From: Mycolicibacterium aurum
Lineage (GTDB): Bacteria; Actinomycetota; Actinomycetes; Mycobacteriales; Mycobacteriaceae
DNA: 64,000 nucleotides
Assembly: GCA_900078775.1 (NCBI GenBank)
Contig: LT549889.1
Coordinates: 5,952,001 to 6,016,000 of the forward strand
Direction: 5' to 3'
Shown one piece after another: positions 56,588 to 64,000 of the stretch (position 1 is the stretch's first letter; every line of letters starts with the position of its first letter). The position numbers were made by a program, and so were the translations under genes. The notes beneath the pieces were generated by a model, which worked only from the letters and a program-made list of their open reading frames with translations, was not told the DNA's origin and did no database searches.

Positions 56588-57559
56588 ATGATGATCGACG
56601 CCGTCTGGTTCCTCGCGGGATTGGTCGCGCTGATCTTCGGTGCCGAGATCATGGTCCGCGGCGGTGCGGAAGTCGCGGCGCGCCTGGGCATCAGCCCCAT
56701 CGTCATCGGCCTGACCGTCGTCTCGATCGGCACCAGCCTGCCCGAACTCGCGGTCGGTGTGGTCGCCGTGCAGGAGGGCAGCGGGGCGCTCGCGGTCGGC
56801 AACATCGCCGGCACCAACGTGGTCAACCTGCTGTTGATCCTCGGGCTGAGCGCGCTGATCGTCCCGCTGGCGATGGCCGCGCGCACCCTGAGCTTCGAAC
56901 TGCCGGTGATGGCCGGCGCCGCGGTGCTGATGCTGCTGCTCTCGCTCGACGGCGTGCTCACCCAACTCGACGGCCTCGTCCTGGTGGCCGGCGCGGTGGC
57001 CTACACCGTGACGCTGATCCGGGTCACCCGCCGCGAAACCGCCGCCGTCGTCCACGAATACGACGAGGAGTACCCACCCGAAACCGTCGCTGTGCGCACC
57101 CGCACGTCGCTGCACGTGGCCATGATGCTCGGCGGGATCGCGATCGTGGTGATCGGCGCGGACTGGCTGGTCGACGGTGCGGTCGGGATGGCGCGCGACT
57201 TCGGCGTCTCCGATGCGCTGATCGGGCTGACGGTGGTGGCCATCGGAACCTCGGCCCCGGAGCTGGTGACCACGGTGGTCTCCACCATTCGCGGTAACCG
57301 CGACATCGCGATCGGCAACCTGCTCGGCAGCAGCATCTACAACATCCTGCTGATCCTGGGCGCCACCTGTCTGGTGGCCTCCGAGGGGCTGGTGCTGCCG
57401 GCCAGCCTGGTCCGGATCGACATCCCGATCATGGTGGCCGTCGCCCTGGTCTGCGTCCCGATCTTCGTGTCCGGCCGCCGGGTCACCCGCGGCGAGGGTG
57501 GCGGCATGGTGCTCGCCTACCTCACCTATCTGTCTTTCCTGCTGCTGACGCAGAGCTGA
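56588..57559 (+). CDS. calcium/sodium antiporter family protein
   Basis: The 323-residue protein has two inverted halves, each with the CaCA alpha-repeat: GLTVVSIGTSLPELAVGVVA with GNIAGTNVVNLL in the first, and GLTVVAIGTSAPELVTTVVS with GNLLGSSIYNILLILG in the second. The conserved Glu and Asn/Ser cation ligands are present. About ten membrane helices. A cytoplasmic acidic loop (HEYDEEYPPE) separates the halves. It exchanges Ca2+ for Na+, K+ or H+, as YrbG/K+-dependent exchangers do. ATG at 56588 (a second follows directly). Confidence 0.88.
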   Translation: MMIDAVWFLAGLVALIFGAEIMVRGGAEVAARLGISPIVIGLTVVSIGTSLPELAVGVVAVQEGSGALAVGNIAGTNVVNLLLILGLSALIVPLAMAARTLSFELPVMAGAAVLMLLLSLDGVLTQLDGLVLVAGAVAYTVTLIRVTRRETAAVVHEYDEEYPPETVAVRTRTSLHVAMMLGGIAIVVIGADWLVDGAVGMARDFGVSDALIGLTVVAIGTSAPELVTTVVSTIRGNRDIAIGNLLGSSIYNILLILGATCLVASEGLVLPASLVRIDIPIMVAVALVCVPIFVSGRRVTRGEGGGMVLAYLTYLSFLLLTQS

Positions 57560-57589
57560 CGGATTTCGCGGCCACCATGCGTTCTGACA

Positions 57590-57641
57590 GGTAGTACTAC
57601 GGGCAGTACCGCGCTGGGGTGGGTACTACCGGCAGTACCGC
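57590..57641. repeat. GTACTACC palindrome array, copy B
   Basis: GGTAGTACTAC (57590-57600), GGGCAGTACC and GGTACTACCGGCAGTACCGC (57622-57641); the last block differs from 45100-45119 at a single base. The array lies in the 163-bp space between the antiporter gene and end, which has no other content. Confidence 0.75.
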
Positions 57642-57722
57642 ATCCGACAAACGGTGGCCCCGCCGGACGGTCCCGGCCGTGCGCCGGGCCGGCGCGTCGG
57701 ACCGCGTGCCTAAACTGGCCAC

Positions 57723-58472
57723 GTGCTCATCGGATCCCATGTCAATCCCGAAGACCCGATCGCCGCGGCCGCCGCCGAGGGCGCCGACGCGGTGCAGTTC
57801 TTCCTCGGCAATCCGCAGAGCTGGAAGAAACCCAAGCCGCGCGAGGACGCCGAGCTGCTCAAGGCGTCGGCCGTTCCGCTCTACGTGCACGCGCCGTACC
57901 TGATCAACGTCGCCTCGGCGAACAACCGGGTGCGCATCCCGTCCCGCAAGATCCTGCAGGACACCTGCGACGCGGCGTCCGAGATCGGCGCCACCGCCGT
58001 CATCGTGCACGGCGGGCACGCCGACGACAACGACATGGACGCCGGTTTCGAACGCTGGGTGAAGGCGCTGGACGCGCTGAACACCGATGTGCCGGTGTAT
58101 CTGGAGAACACCGCCGGTGGTGACCACGCCATGGCGCGGCACTTCGACACCATCGCCCGGCTGTGGGATCACATCGGCGACAAGGGCATCGGATTCTGCC
58201 TGGACACCTGCCACGCCTGGGCCGCCGGGGAGGCCCTGATCGACGCCGTCGAACGGATCAAGGCCATCACCGGCCGGATCGACCTGGTGCACTGCAACGA
58301 CTCTCGGGACGCCGCCGGTTCCGGCGCCGACCGGCACGCCAACTTCGGCACCGGGCAGATCGACCCGCAGTTGCTGGTTGCCGTGGTGAAGGCGGCCGGC
58401 GCCCCGGTGATCTGCGAGACCTCCGAAGAGGGCCGCAAGGACGACATCGCCTTCCTGCGCGACAACCTCTGA
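57723..58472 (+). CDS. end: endonuclease IV (AP endonuclease)
   Basis: The 249-residue Nfo-type TIM barrel, about the length of the mycobacterial End protein. Tri-metal ligands are recognisable: His in YVHAPYLINVAS, His in VIVHGGHA, Glu in YLENTAGGD, Asp and His in FCLDTCHAWAAGE, His/Asp in LVHCNDSRDAAG with the following ADRHANFG, and Glu in ICETSEEG. It cuts 5' to abasic sites in base-excision repair. GTG start. The gene follows rpoC at the same relative position as in M. tuberculosis (Rv0670). Confidence 0.95.
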   Translation: MLIGSHVNPEDPIAAAAAEGADAVQFFLGNPQSWKKPKPREDAELLKASAVPLYVHAPYLINVASANNRVRIPSRKILQDTCDAASEIGATAVIVHGGHADDNDMDAGFERWVKALDALNTDVPVYLENTAGGDHAMARHFDTIARLWDHIGDKGIGFCLDTCHAWAAGEALIDAVERIKAITGRIDLVHCNDSRDAAGSGADRHANFGTGQIDPQLLVAVVKAAGAPVICETSEEGRKDDIAFLRDNL

Positions 58473-58532
58473 CGCGACACCGACGTCTCGGCAAACGCCT
58501 GGTGAACGTGTTCTGAACTAGGCTCACGTTTC

Positions 58533-59585
58533 GTGGCCACGATTGATGAGGACCAGTCAATCGTCGTCGCGGCGCCACCGGAACCCGGGCGTCGCGCCCA
58601 GCGCCTGCGTTATCTGCGCTACGGCGCGGTCACCGTCTGGGCGGTGGTCATCGCATGGCGCACCGCCGCCGACGGCTTCGCCTTCAACCGGGAACTGGTG
58701 CTGGTCTACATCAGCACCGGGCTGATGGCCGCCAGCATCGGTCAGGGCCGGCGGATGCTTCACGTCATCCGGGACTGGCTGCCGTTCGCCCTGCTGTTGA
58801 TCGCCTACGACCTGAGCCGCGGCGCGGCCGACCTGTTGGGCAGGCCCACCCTGTGGCACTGGCAGGCCGACGTCGACCGCTGGCTGTTCTTCGGCACCAT
58901 GCCGACGGTCTGGCTGCAGGAACGGCTCAAGCTGCCCGAACCTCCCCTGTGGGAGGTGGTGATCAGCTCGGTCTACATGTCGTTCTTCGTCCTGCCGTAC
59001 GTGATCGCCGGCGTGCTGTGGCTGCGCAACCGCGACGAGTGGAAGCGTTTCGTCCAGCTGTTCGTCGGCTTGAACATCGCCGGGCTGGTCATCTACGCGC
59101 TGGTGCCGGCCGCCCCGCCGTGGGCGGCGGCGCGCTGTACGGCGGCCGATGTGGCCGACGGCCCGTCCGGGCCGGCCTGCATGTTCCGGTCCGCGCGGGA
59201 GGCGCCCGACGGTGGGGTGCTCGGCGCGATGGCGTCCGTGCGCGACGGTGCCAACGACTGGGTCGAACGCATCGTCGGGCGGGGGTGGCGGGCGCTGGAC
59301 CTGAACACCGCGTCCGCCCTGCTGGATCAGGGGCAGGCCAGCGTGAACCTGGTGGCGGCGATCCCGTCCCTGCACGCCGGCATGTCCGCTGCGCTGGCCG
59401 CGTTCCTGTGGAACCGGCTGAGCCGCCGGTGGCGGCCGGTGCTGGTGGCCTATCCGCTGGTCATGGCGTTCACGCTGGTCTACACCGCCGAGCACTACGT
59501 GATCGACATCCTGCTGGGCTGGGCGCTGGCCGCGGCGGTCGTCTGTGCCGGGCACGCCTATGAGCGGCGACGCCGACGCGCCTGA
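58533..59585 (+). CDS. PAP2/Aur1-like membrane phosphatase or phosphotransferase
   Basis: The 350-residue integral membrane protein has about seven helices and PAP2-type motifs IPSLHAGMSAAL (acid-base His) and YTAEHYVIDILLGW (nucleophile His and Asp). This C-terminal pair without a strong first KxxxxxxRP motif is typical of the PAP2_3/inositol-phosphorylceramide-synthase-like group. It may dephosphorylate or transfer a phospho-head group from a polyprenyl or inositol lipid. The active-site loops should face outside. GTG start, 60 bp after end. In M. tuberculosis this position is taken by lpqP, so this is a difference in gene content. Confidence 0.78.
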   Translation: MATIDEDQSIVVAAPPEPGRRAQRLRYLRYGAVTVWAVVIAWRTAADGFAFNRELVLVYISTGLMAASIGQGRRMLHVIRDWLPFALLLIAYDLSRGAADLLGRPTLWHWQADVDRWLFFGTMPTVWLQERLKLPEPPLWEVVISSVYMSFFVLPYVIAGVLWLRNRDEWKRFVQLFVGLNIAGLVIYALVPAAPPWAAARCTAADVADGPSGPACMFRSAREAPDGGVLGAMASVRDGANDWVERIVGRGWRALDLNTASALLDQGQASVNLVAAIPSLHAGMSAALAAFLWNRLSRRWRPVLVAYPLVMAFTLVYTAEHYVIDILLGWALAAAVVCAGHAYERRRRRA

Positions 59586-59588
59586 CCG

Positions 59589-59951
59589 TCAGGCCAGATA
59601 GACCTTGCGTAGCGTCTCGGTGACGGTCCAGGTGGTCTCGGCGCCGGCGGCCAGTCGCACCACGTCGCCGGCGGCGAGGTGCAGGGCCGGGGTGCCGTCG
59701 GCGAACTCCACGGTGGCCGCGCCGGACAGCACCACGAACACCTCGTCGGCCTCCACGTCGGTCATGATGCCCGGCGTCATCTCCCACACCCCGACGTCCA
59801 GCCCGCCGAACCGGGTCAGCTCGGTGACCCCGGTGCTCGGGTCGCCGGCCACCGACTGATCGGCCGGGACGGCTTCGAGGGGCAGGTTCAGGTCGGTGGC
59901 GCGGATCGCGGTGTTGGGTTGCACCCGACGATTATGCGCGGTGTTACGCAT
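59589..59951 (-). CDS. small cupin-domain protein
   Basis: A 120-residue protein of one cupin barrel: GLDVGVWEMTPGIMTDVEADEVFVVLSGAATVEF as the first motif (quoted as GVWEMTPGIMTDVEADEV and VFVVLSGAATVEF), then GDVVRLAAGAETTWTV as the second. The usual two-His metal motif is degenerate (only acidic residues), recalling ethanolamine-utilisation/DUF861-type cupins. ATG at 59951 or GTG at 59924 could start it; neither has a clear ribosome site. Divergent from fadE8 by 35 bp. Function unknown. Confidence 0.7.
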   Translation of the reverse strand: MRNTAHNRRVQPNTAIRATDLNLPLEAVPADQSVAGDPSTGVTELTRFGGLDVGVWEMTPGIMTDVEADEVFVVLSGAATVEFADGTPALHLAAGDVVRLAAGAETTWTVTETLRKVYLA

Positions 59952-59986
59952 CTTGTGCAGTTGTCGGGAAAATGTAACAGTGGATC

Positions 59987-61609
59987 ATGGCCGAAACCCA
60001 TGTCGTCACCAATCAGGTTCCGGCGCTGCTGGAGCACAACCCCGCCACCTCGCCGGTGCTGATGGAGGCCCTGGTCCGGGAGGGCGGCGGCTGGGGCGTG
60101 GACGAGGTCACCGAACTCGGCGCGCTCAGCGGATCGGCGCGGGCCCAGCGCTGGGGTGAACTCGCCGACCGCAACCGGCCGGTGCTGCACACCCACGACC
60201 GGTACGGGCACCGCGTCGACGAGGTCGAATTCGACCCCGCCTACCACGAGCTGATGAACGTGGCCGTCACGCACGGCCTGCACGGCGCCCCATGGGCCGA
60301 CGACCGGACCGGCTCGCATGTCGTCCGCGCCGCCAAGACCTCGGTGTGGACCCCGGAACCCGGGCACATCTGCCCGATCTCGATGACCTACGCCGTCGTC
60401 CCCGCGCTGCGCAACAACGCGGAACTGGCGGCCGTCTACGAACCGCTGCTGTCCAGCCGGGTCTACGACCACGAAGTGAAGGTGCCCGACACCAAAGCCG
60501 GTATCACCGCGGGCATGTCGATGACCGAGAAACAGGGCGGCTCCGACGTCCGGGCCGGCACCACCGCCGCCGTCCGCAACGCCGACGGCAGCTACACCCT
60601 GACCGGGCACAAATGGTTCACCTCGGCGCCGATGTGCGATGTGTTCCTGGTGCTGGCCCAGGCCCCCCACGGATTGTCGTGCTTCTTCCTGCCCCGGATC
60701 CTGCCCGACGGCACCCGCAACCGGATGAACTTGGTGCGCCTCAAGGACAAGCTCGGCAACCACGCCAACGCGTCCAGCGAGGTGGAATACGACGGGGCGA
60801 CGGCTTGGCTGGTCGGCGAGGAGGGCCGCGGCGTCAAGACCATCATCGAGATGGTCAACCTGACCCGGCTGGACTGCACCCTGGGCAGCGCCACCAGCAT
60901 GCGCACCGGGCTCACCCGGGCCATCCACCACGCACAGCACCGAAAGGCGTTCGGCGCCTACCTGATCGACCAGCCGCTGATGCGTAACGTGCTGGCCGAC
61001 CTGGCGGTGGAGGCCGAGGCGGCGACCATGCTGGCCATGCGGATGGCCGGGGCCACCGATCGCGCGGTGCGCGGCGACGAGCGCGAATCGCTGCTGCGCC
61101 GGATCGGTCTTGCCGCCGCCAAGTACTGGGTGTGCAAGCGGGCCACCCCGCACGCCGCCGAGGCGATGGAATGCCTGGGCGGCAACGGCTACGTCGAGGA
61201 CTCCGGCATGCCGCGGCTGTACCGGGAGGCCCCGCTGATGGGCATCTGGGAGGGCTCGGGCAATGTCAGCGCGCTGGATACCCTGCGCGCGATGGCAACC
61301 CGGCCCGAGTGTCTGGAGGTGCTGTTCGACGAGCTGGCCCAGGCCCAGGACCCGCGGCTGGATGCTCACGTCACCGGGTTGAAGGCGCACCTGAGTGATC
61401 TCGACGGTATCGAGTACCGGGCCCGCAAGATCGCCGAGGACATCTCGCTGGGGTTGCAGGGTGCGCTGCTGGTGCGCCACGGCCATCCCGCGGTCGCCGA
61501 GGCGTTCCTGACCAGCCGGCTCGGCGGGCAGTGGGGCGGGGCGTTCGGCACCCTGCCCGCCGGGCTCGACCTGGCGCCGATCATCGAGCGGGCGATGGTC
61601 AAGGGGTGA
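59987..61609 (+). CDS. fadE8: acyl-CoA dehydrogenase FadE8 (AidB-like)
   Basis: The 540-residue protein is of the large AidB-type acyl-CoA dehydrogenase class: MSMTEKQGGSDVRAGTTAA (FAD/substrate signature), the HKWFTSAPMCDVFLVLAQ strand, and the C-terminal ECLGGNGYVEDSGMPRLYRE followed by IWEGSGNV. AidB relatives bind FAD and DNA in E. coli; in mycobacteria FadE8 is usually taken as lipid-catabolic. First gene of an overlapping operon with echA4, the paaX-like gene and echA5. ATG start. Confidence 0.88.
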   Translation: MAETHVVTNQVPALLEHNPATSPVLMEALVREGGGWGVDEVTELGALSGSARAQRWGELADRNRPVLHTHDRYGHRVDEVEFDPAYHELMNVAVTHGLHGAPWADDRTGSHVVRAAKTSVWTPEPGHICPISMTYAVVPALRNNAELAAVYEPLLSSRVYDHEVKVPDTKAGITAGMSMTEKQGGSDVRAGTTAAVRNADGSYTLTGHKWFTSAPMCDVFLVLAQAPHGLSCFFLPRILPDGTRNRMNLVRLKDKLGNHANASSEVEYDGATAWLVGEEGRGVKTIIEMVNLTRLDCTLGSATSMRTGLTRAIHHAQHRKAFGAYLIDQPLMRNVLADLAVEAEAATMLAMRMAGATDRAVRGDERESLLRRIGLAAAKYWVCKRATPHAAEAMECLGGNGYVEDSGMPRLYREAPLMGIWEGSGNVSALDTLRAMATRPECLEVLFDELAQAQDPRLDAHVTGLKAHLSDLDGIEYRARKIAEDISLGLQGALLVRHGHPAVAEAFLTSRLGGQWGGAFGTLPAGLDLAPIIERAMVKG

Positions 61610-62538
61610 GTCCGTCCGTGGACACGCTGACAACGCCGCCTTTGAAAACCATGACCTACGAGGTCACCGACCGCGTCGCCCGCATCACCTTCAACCGACC
61701 GGACAAGGGCAACGCGATCATCGCCGACACCCCGGTCGAACTCGCCGCGTGCGTGGAGCGCGCCGACCTGGACAGCGACGTCCACGTGATCCTGGTTTCC
61801 GGTGCGGGGGAGGGCTTCTGCGCGGGCTTCGACCTCGGCGCCTACGCCGACGGCAGCTCCTCGGCCGGATCCGACCGGCGCGGCACCGTGCTCGACGGGC
61901 ACACCCAGGCCGTCAACCACCTGCCCGACCGGCCCTGGGACCCGATGCTCGATTACCAGATGATGAGCCGGTTCGTGCGCGGGTTCGCCAGCCTGATGCA
62001 CTGCGACAAACCCACCGTGGTGAAGATCCACGGGTACTGCATCGCCGGCGGCACGGATATCGCCCTGCACGCCGATCAGGTGATCACCGCCGCCGACGCC
62101 AAGATCGGCTACCCGCCGATGCGGGTGTGGGGCGTGCCCGCCGCCGGGCTGTGGGCGCACCGGCTCGGTGACCAACGGGCGAAAAGGCTGCTGTTCACCG
62201 GGGATTGCATCACCGGAGCCCAAGCCGCCGAGTGGGGGCTGGCGGTGGAGGCACCCGAACCGCAGGATCTCGACGAGCGGACCGAGCGCCTGGTGGCCCG
62301 CATCGCCGCCATGCCGGTGAACCAGCTCATCATGGCCAAGCTGGCCTGCAACACCGCTCTGCTGCAGCAGGGCGTGGCCACCAGTCGGATGGTCAGCACC
62401 GTGTTCGACGGGATCGCCCGGCACACCCCGGAGGGGCACGCCTTCGTCGCCGACGCCCGCGAGCACGGATTCCGCGAAGCCGTCCGGCACCGCGACGAAC
62501 CGCGCGGCGACCACGGCCGCCGCGCCTCGGGGGTGTGA
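61606..62538 (+). CDS. echA4: enoyl-CoA hydratase/isomerase family protein EchA4
   Basis: The 310-residue crotonase starts at GTG 61606, overlapping the fadE8 stop; an internal ATG (MTYEVTDRVARITF) would shorten it by 15 residues. Oxyanion-hole segments are GEGFCAGFDLGAYADG and KIHGYCIAGGTDIAL. At the positions of the two catalytic Glu residues of rat hydratase (144 and 164) it has Asp (GGTDI) and Pro (IGYPP), so ordinary hydratase chemistry is doubtful. Length and order match Rv0673. Confidence 0.85.
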   Translation: MSPSVDTLTTPPLKTMTYEVTDRVARITFNRPDKGNAIIADTPVELAACVERADLDSDVHVILVSGAGEGFCAGFDLGAYADGSSSAGSDRRGTVLDGHTQAVNHLPDRPWDPMLDYQMMSRFVRGFASLMHCDKPTVVKIHGYCIAGGTDIALHADQVITAADAKIGYPPMRVWGVPAAGLWAHRLGDQRAKRLLFTGDCITGAQAAEWGLAVEAPEPQDLDERTERLVARIAAMPVNQLIMAKLACNTALLQQGVATSRMVSTVFDGIARHTPEGHAFVADAREHGFREAVRHRDEPRGDHGRRASGV

Positions 62539-62541
62539 TCG

Positions 62542-63255
62542 GTGCGCCTGACCGCGCGGTCGGTGGTGCTGAGCGTGCTGCTCGGCGCCCACCCGGCCTG
62601 GGCGTCCGCCGCCGAACTGGCCGTGCTGACAGCCGATTTCGGTATCCGCGATGCCACCCTGCGGGTGGCGTTGACCCGGATGGTGGGCGCCGGGGACCTG
62701 GTCCGTTCGGCCGACGGGTACCGGCTCTCGGAGCGGCTGTTGGCCCGGCAGCGGCGTCAGGATGACGCGATCGACCCGCATGAGCATCCGTGGGATGGCA
62801 CCTGGACGACGCTGCTGATCACCAGCGTCGGCGCCGACGCCCGCACCCGGTCCGAGTTACGGAACACCCTGCTGCAGAACCGGTTCGGTGAGCTGCGCGA
62901 GGGCGCGTGGCTGCGGCCGGACAACCTCGACGTGAGGCTGCCCGAGGACGTCCGCGCCCGGGTTCGGATCCTGCACAGCCGTGACGAGGAACCGGCGGAA
63001 CTGGTCACCCAGCTGTGGGACCTGACGTCCTGGGCGCGCGAGGGTGACCGGCTGCTCGCCGAGATGGCCGCGGCTCCCGACGTGCCGGGGCGTTTCGTGG
63101 TGGCCGCAGCGATCGTGCGGCACCTGCTGACCGACCCGGTGCTGCCGGTACAACTGCTGCCGCCGCGTTGGCCGGGGGAGCGGCTGCGGTCGGCCTACCG
63201 GGACTTCGCCGCCGAACTGGTCGCGCGGCGTGACAATCGGGTGGAGGCGGTATGA
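62542..63255 (+). CDS. PaaX-family transcriptional regulator
   Basis: The 237-residue protein has the PaaX layout: winged helix (ARSVVLSVLLGAHPAWASAA, then GIRDATLRVALTRMVGAGDL), a central Cas2-like domain (WDGTWTTLLITS) and a C-terminal PaaX_C helix bundle (GRFVVAAAIVRHLLTDPVLP). PaaX proteins repress CoA-thioester catabolic genes and are released by phenylacetyl-CoA or related thioesters. Lying between echA4 and echA5, it probably controls this operon. GTG start 3 bp after echA4; corresponds to Rv0674. Confidence 0.85.
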   Translation: MRLTARSVVLSVLLGAHPAWASAAELAVLTADFGIRDATLRVALTRMVGAGDLVRSADGYRLSERLLARQRRQDDAIDPHEHPWDGTWTTLLITSVGADARTRSELRNTLLQNRFGELREGAWLRPDNLDVRLPEDVRARVRILHSRDEEPAELVTQLWDLTSWAREGDRLLAEMAAAPDVPGRFVVAAAIVRHLLTDPVLPVQLLPPRWPGERLRSAYRDFAAELVARRDNRVEAV

Positions 63256-64000
63256 CGGTGCGCGTCGAACGAAACGGACCGGTGACCACGGTCATCATGG
63301 ACCGGCCGAAGGCCCGCAACGCGGTCAACGGCCCGGCCGCGGCCGAACTGGTCGCCGCCTTCGAGGAATTCGACGGCGACGAGACGGCTTCGGTCGCGGT
63401 GCTCTGCGGGGACAACGGAACCTTCTGCGCCGGAGCCGATCTCAAGTCGCTGGGCTCCGAGGAAGCCAACCGGGCCCACCGCAGCGGTCCGGGCCCGATG
63501 GGGCCGACCCGGATGGTGCTGTCCAAACCGGTGATCGCGGCCGTCAGCGGCTACGCGGTGGCCGGCGGGCTTGAGCTCGCACTGTGGTGCGATCTGCGGG
63601 TCGTGGAGGAGGACGCCCAGTTCGGGGTGTTCTGCCGACGCTGGGGTGTGCCGCTGATCGACGGCGGCACGGTTCGGTTGCCGCGGCTGATCGGGCACGG
63701 CCGGGCCATGGACCTGATCCTCACCGGTCGGGCCGTCGGCGCCCAGGAGGCGCTGCAGATCGGGCTGGCCAATCGGGTCGTCGAGAAGGGGCAGGCCCGC
63801 GCGGCCGCCGAGGAACTGGCCGCCCAACTTGCCGCCCTGCCGCAGCTGTGCCTGCGCGCCGACCGTCTCTCGGCGCTGCATCAATGGGGCGAAACCGAGC
63901 AGGCCGCAATGGATTTCGAGTTCGGTAGCCTGGCCAAGGTGTCCTCGGATTTGCTGGCCGGAGCGCAGCGGTTTGTCGACGGCGAAGGCCGGCACGGCGC
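63252..64000 (+). CDS. echA5: enoyl-CoA hydratase family protein EchA5, 3' end cut by window
   Basis: The first 249 codons are present and the frame is open at the right edge; little can be missing given the usual length of about 260. Crotonase motifs are GTFCAGADLKSLG and SGYAVAGGLELALWCDLRV. The first catalytic Glu (GGLEL) is kept, but the second position is Cys (FGVFC), so it may not be a standard hydratase. The ATG overlaps the paaX-like stop. Position matches Rv0675. Confidence 0.88.
   Translation, partial: MTVRVERNGPVTTVIMDRPKARNAVNGPAAAELVAAFEEFDGDETASVAVLCGDNGTFCAGADLKSLGSEEANRAHRSGPGPMGPTRMVLSKPVIAAVSGYAVAGGLELALWCDLRVVEEDAQFGVFCRRWGVPLIDGGTVRLPRLIGHGRAMDLILTGRAVGAQEALQIGLANRVVEKGQARAAAEELAAQLAALPQLCLRADRLSALHQWGETEQAAMDFEFGSLAKVSSDLLAGAQRFVDGEGRHG

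Overview
The window is high-GC actinobacterial chromosome, almost certainly from a rapidly growing mycobacterium (Mycolicibacterium type). The evidence is a pair of mycolic-acid cyclopropane-synthase-family methyltransferases and, in the right half, a gene order matching the Mycobacterium tuberculosis Rv0642c-Rv0675 segment as I remember it: mmaA genes, lipG, ABC1 kinase, [insertion], GH38 alpha-mannosidase, Rv0649-like, ROK kinase, rplJ, rplL, mkl/mceG, rpoB, rpoC, end, fadE8, echA4, paaX-like, echA5. No tRNA, rRNA, insertion sequence or CRISPR array was seen.

Layout. (1) 1-10.6 kb: a visibly AT-richer exopolysaccharide island. A plus-strand block holds a truncated Wzy-like polymerase, a methyltransferase and a heparinase II/III-family protein. 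A minus-strand block holds a Wzx-like flippase, GT2 and GT4 glycosyltransferases, a Wzz/BY-kinase fusion and a DUF4012 protein. (2) 10.7-13.7 kb: two paralogous secreted four-cysteine proteins with co-linear upstream regions, then a membrane-anchored EEP-fold hydrolase. (3) 13.8-18.0 kb: the conserved mycolate block. (4) 18.1-39.4 kb: accessory genes placed between genes that adjoin in M. tuberculosis. These are an MpaB-like oxygenase with a divergent TetR, a frameshifted DUF559 gene between two identical-arm hairpins, a complete benzoate-to-central-metabolism pathway with its regulators, two DinB-fold proteins and a WYL regulator. (5) 39.5-55.6 kb: alpha-mannosidase, Rv0649-like gene, ROK kinase, the L10 leader with rplJ-rplL, mceG and rpoB-rpoC. 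(6) 55.6-64 kb: a second DUF559 protein, a cation antiporter, endonuclease IV, a PAP2 protein, a cupin and a fatty-acid/crotonase operon cut by the window end.

How it works together. BenK imports benzoate. BenAB plus the BenC part of a large fusion protein dihydroxylate it, and the BenD part rearomatises the diol to catechol. CatA, CatB and CatC convert catechol to 3-oxoadipate enol-lactone. PcaD, PcaIJ and PcaF finish to succinyl-CoA and acetyl-CoA. Regulators inside the locus are a CatR/BenM-like LysR beside a perfect 13-bp-arm palindrome, a second LysR, and a LuxR-type ATPase translationally coupled to benK.

Most unusual items: the BenC-FCD-BenD fusion, with a GntR-type sensor domain and no DNA-binding domain inside an enzyme; the DUF559 gene between two hairpins with identical 21-nt arms but divergent loops; a 157-bp nested inverted repeat at 37.1-37.3 kb; and a GTACTACC palindrome family in two intergenic regions.
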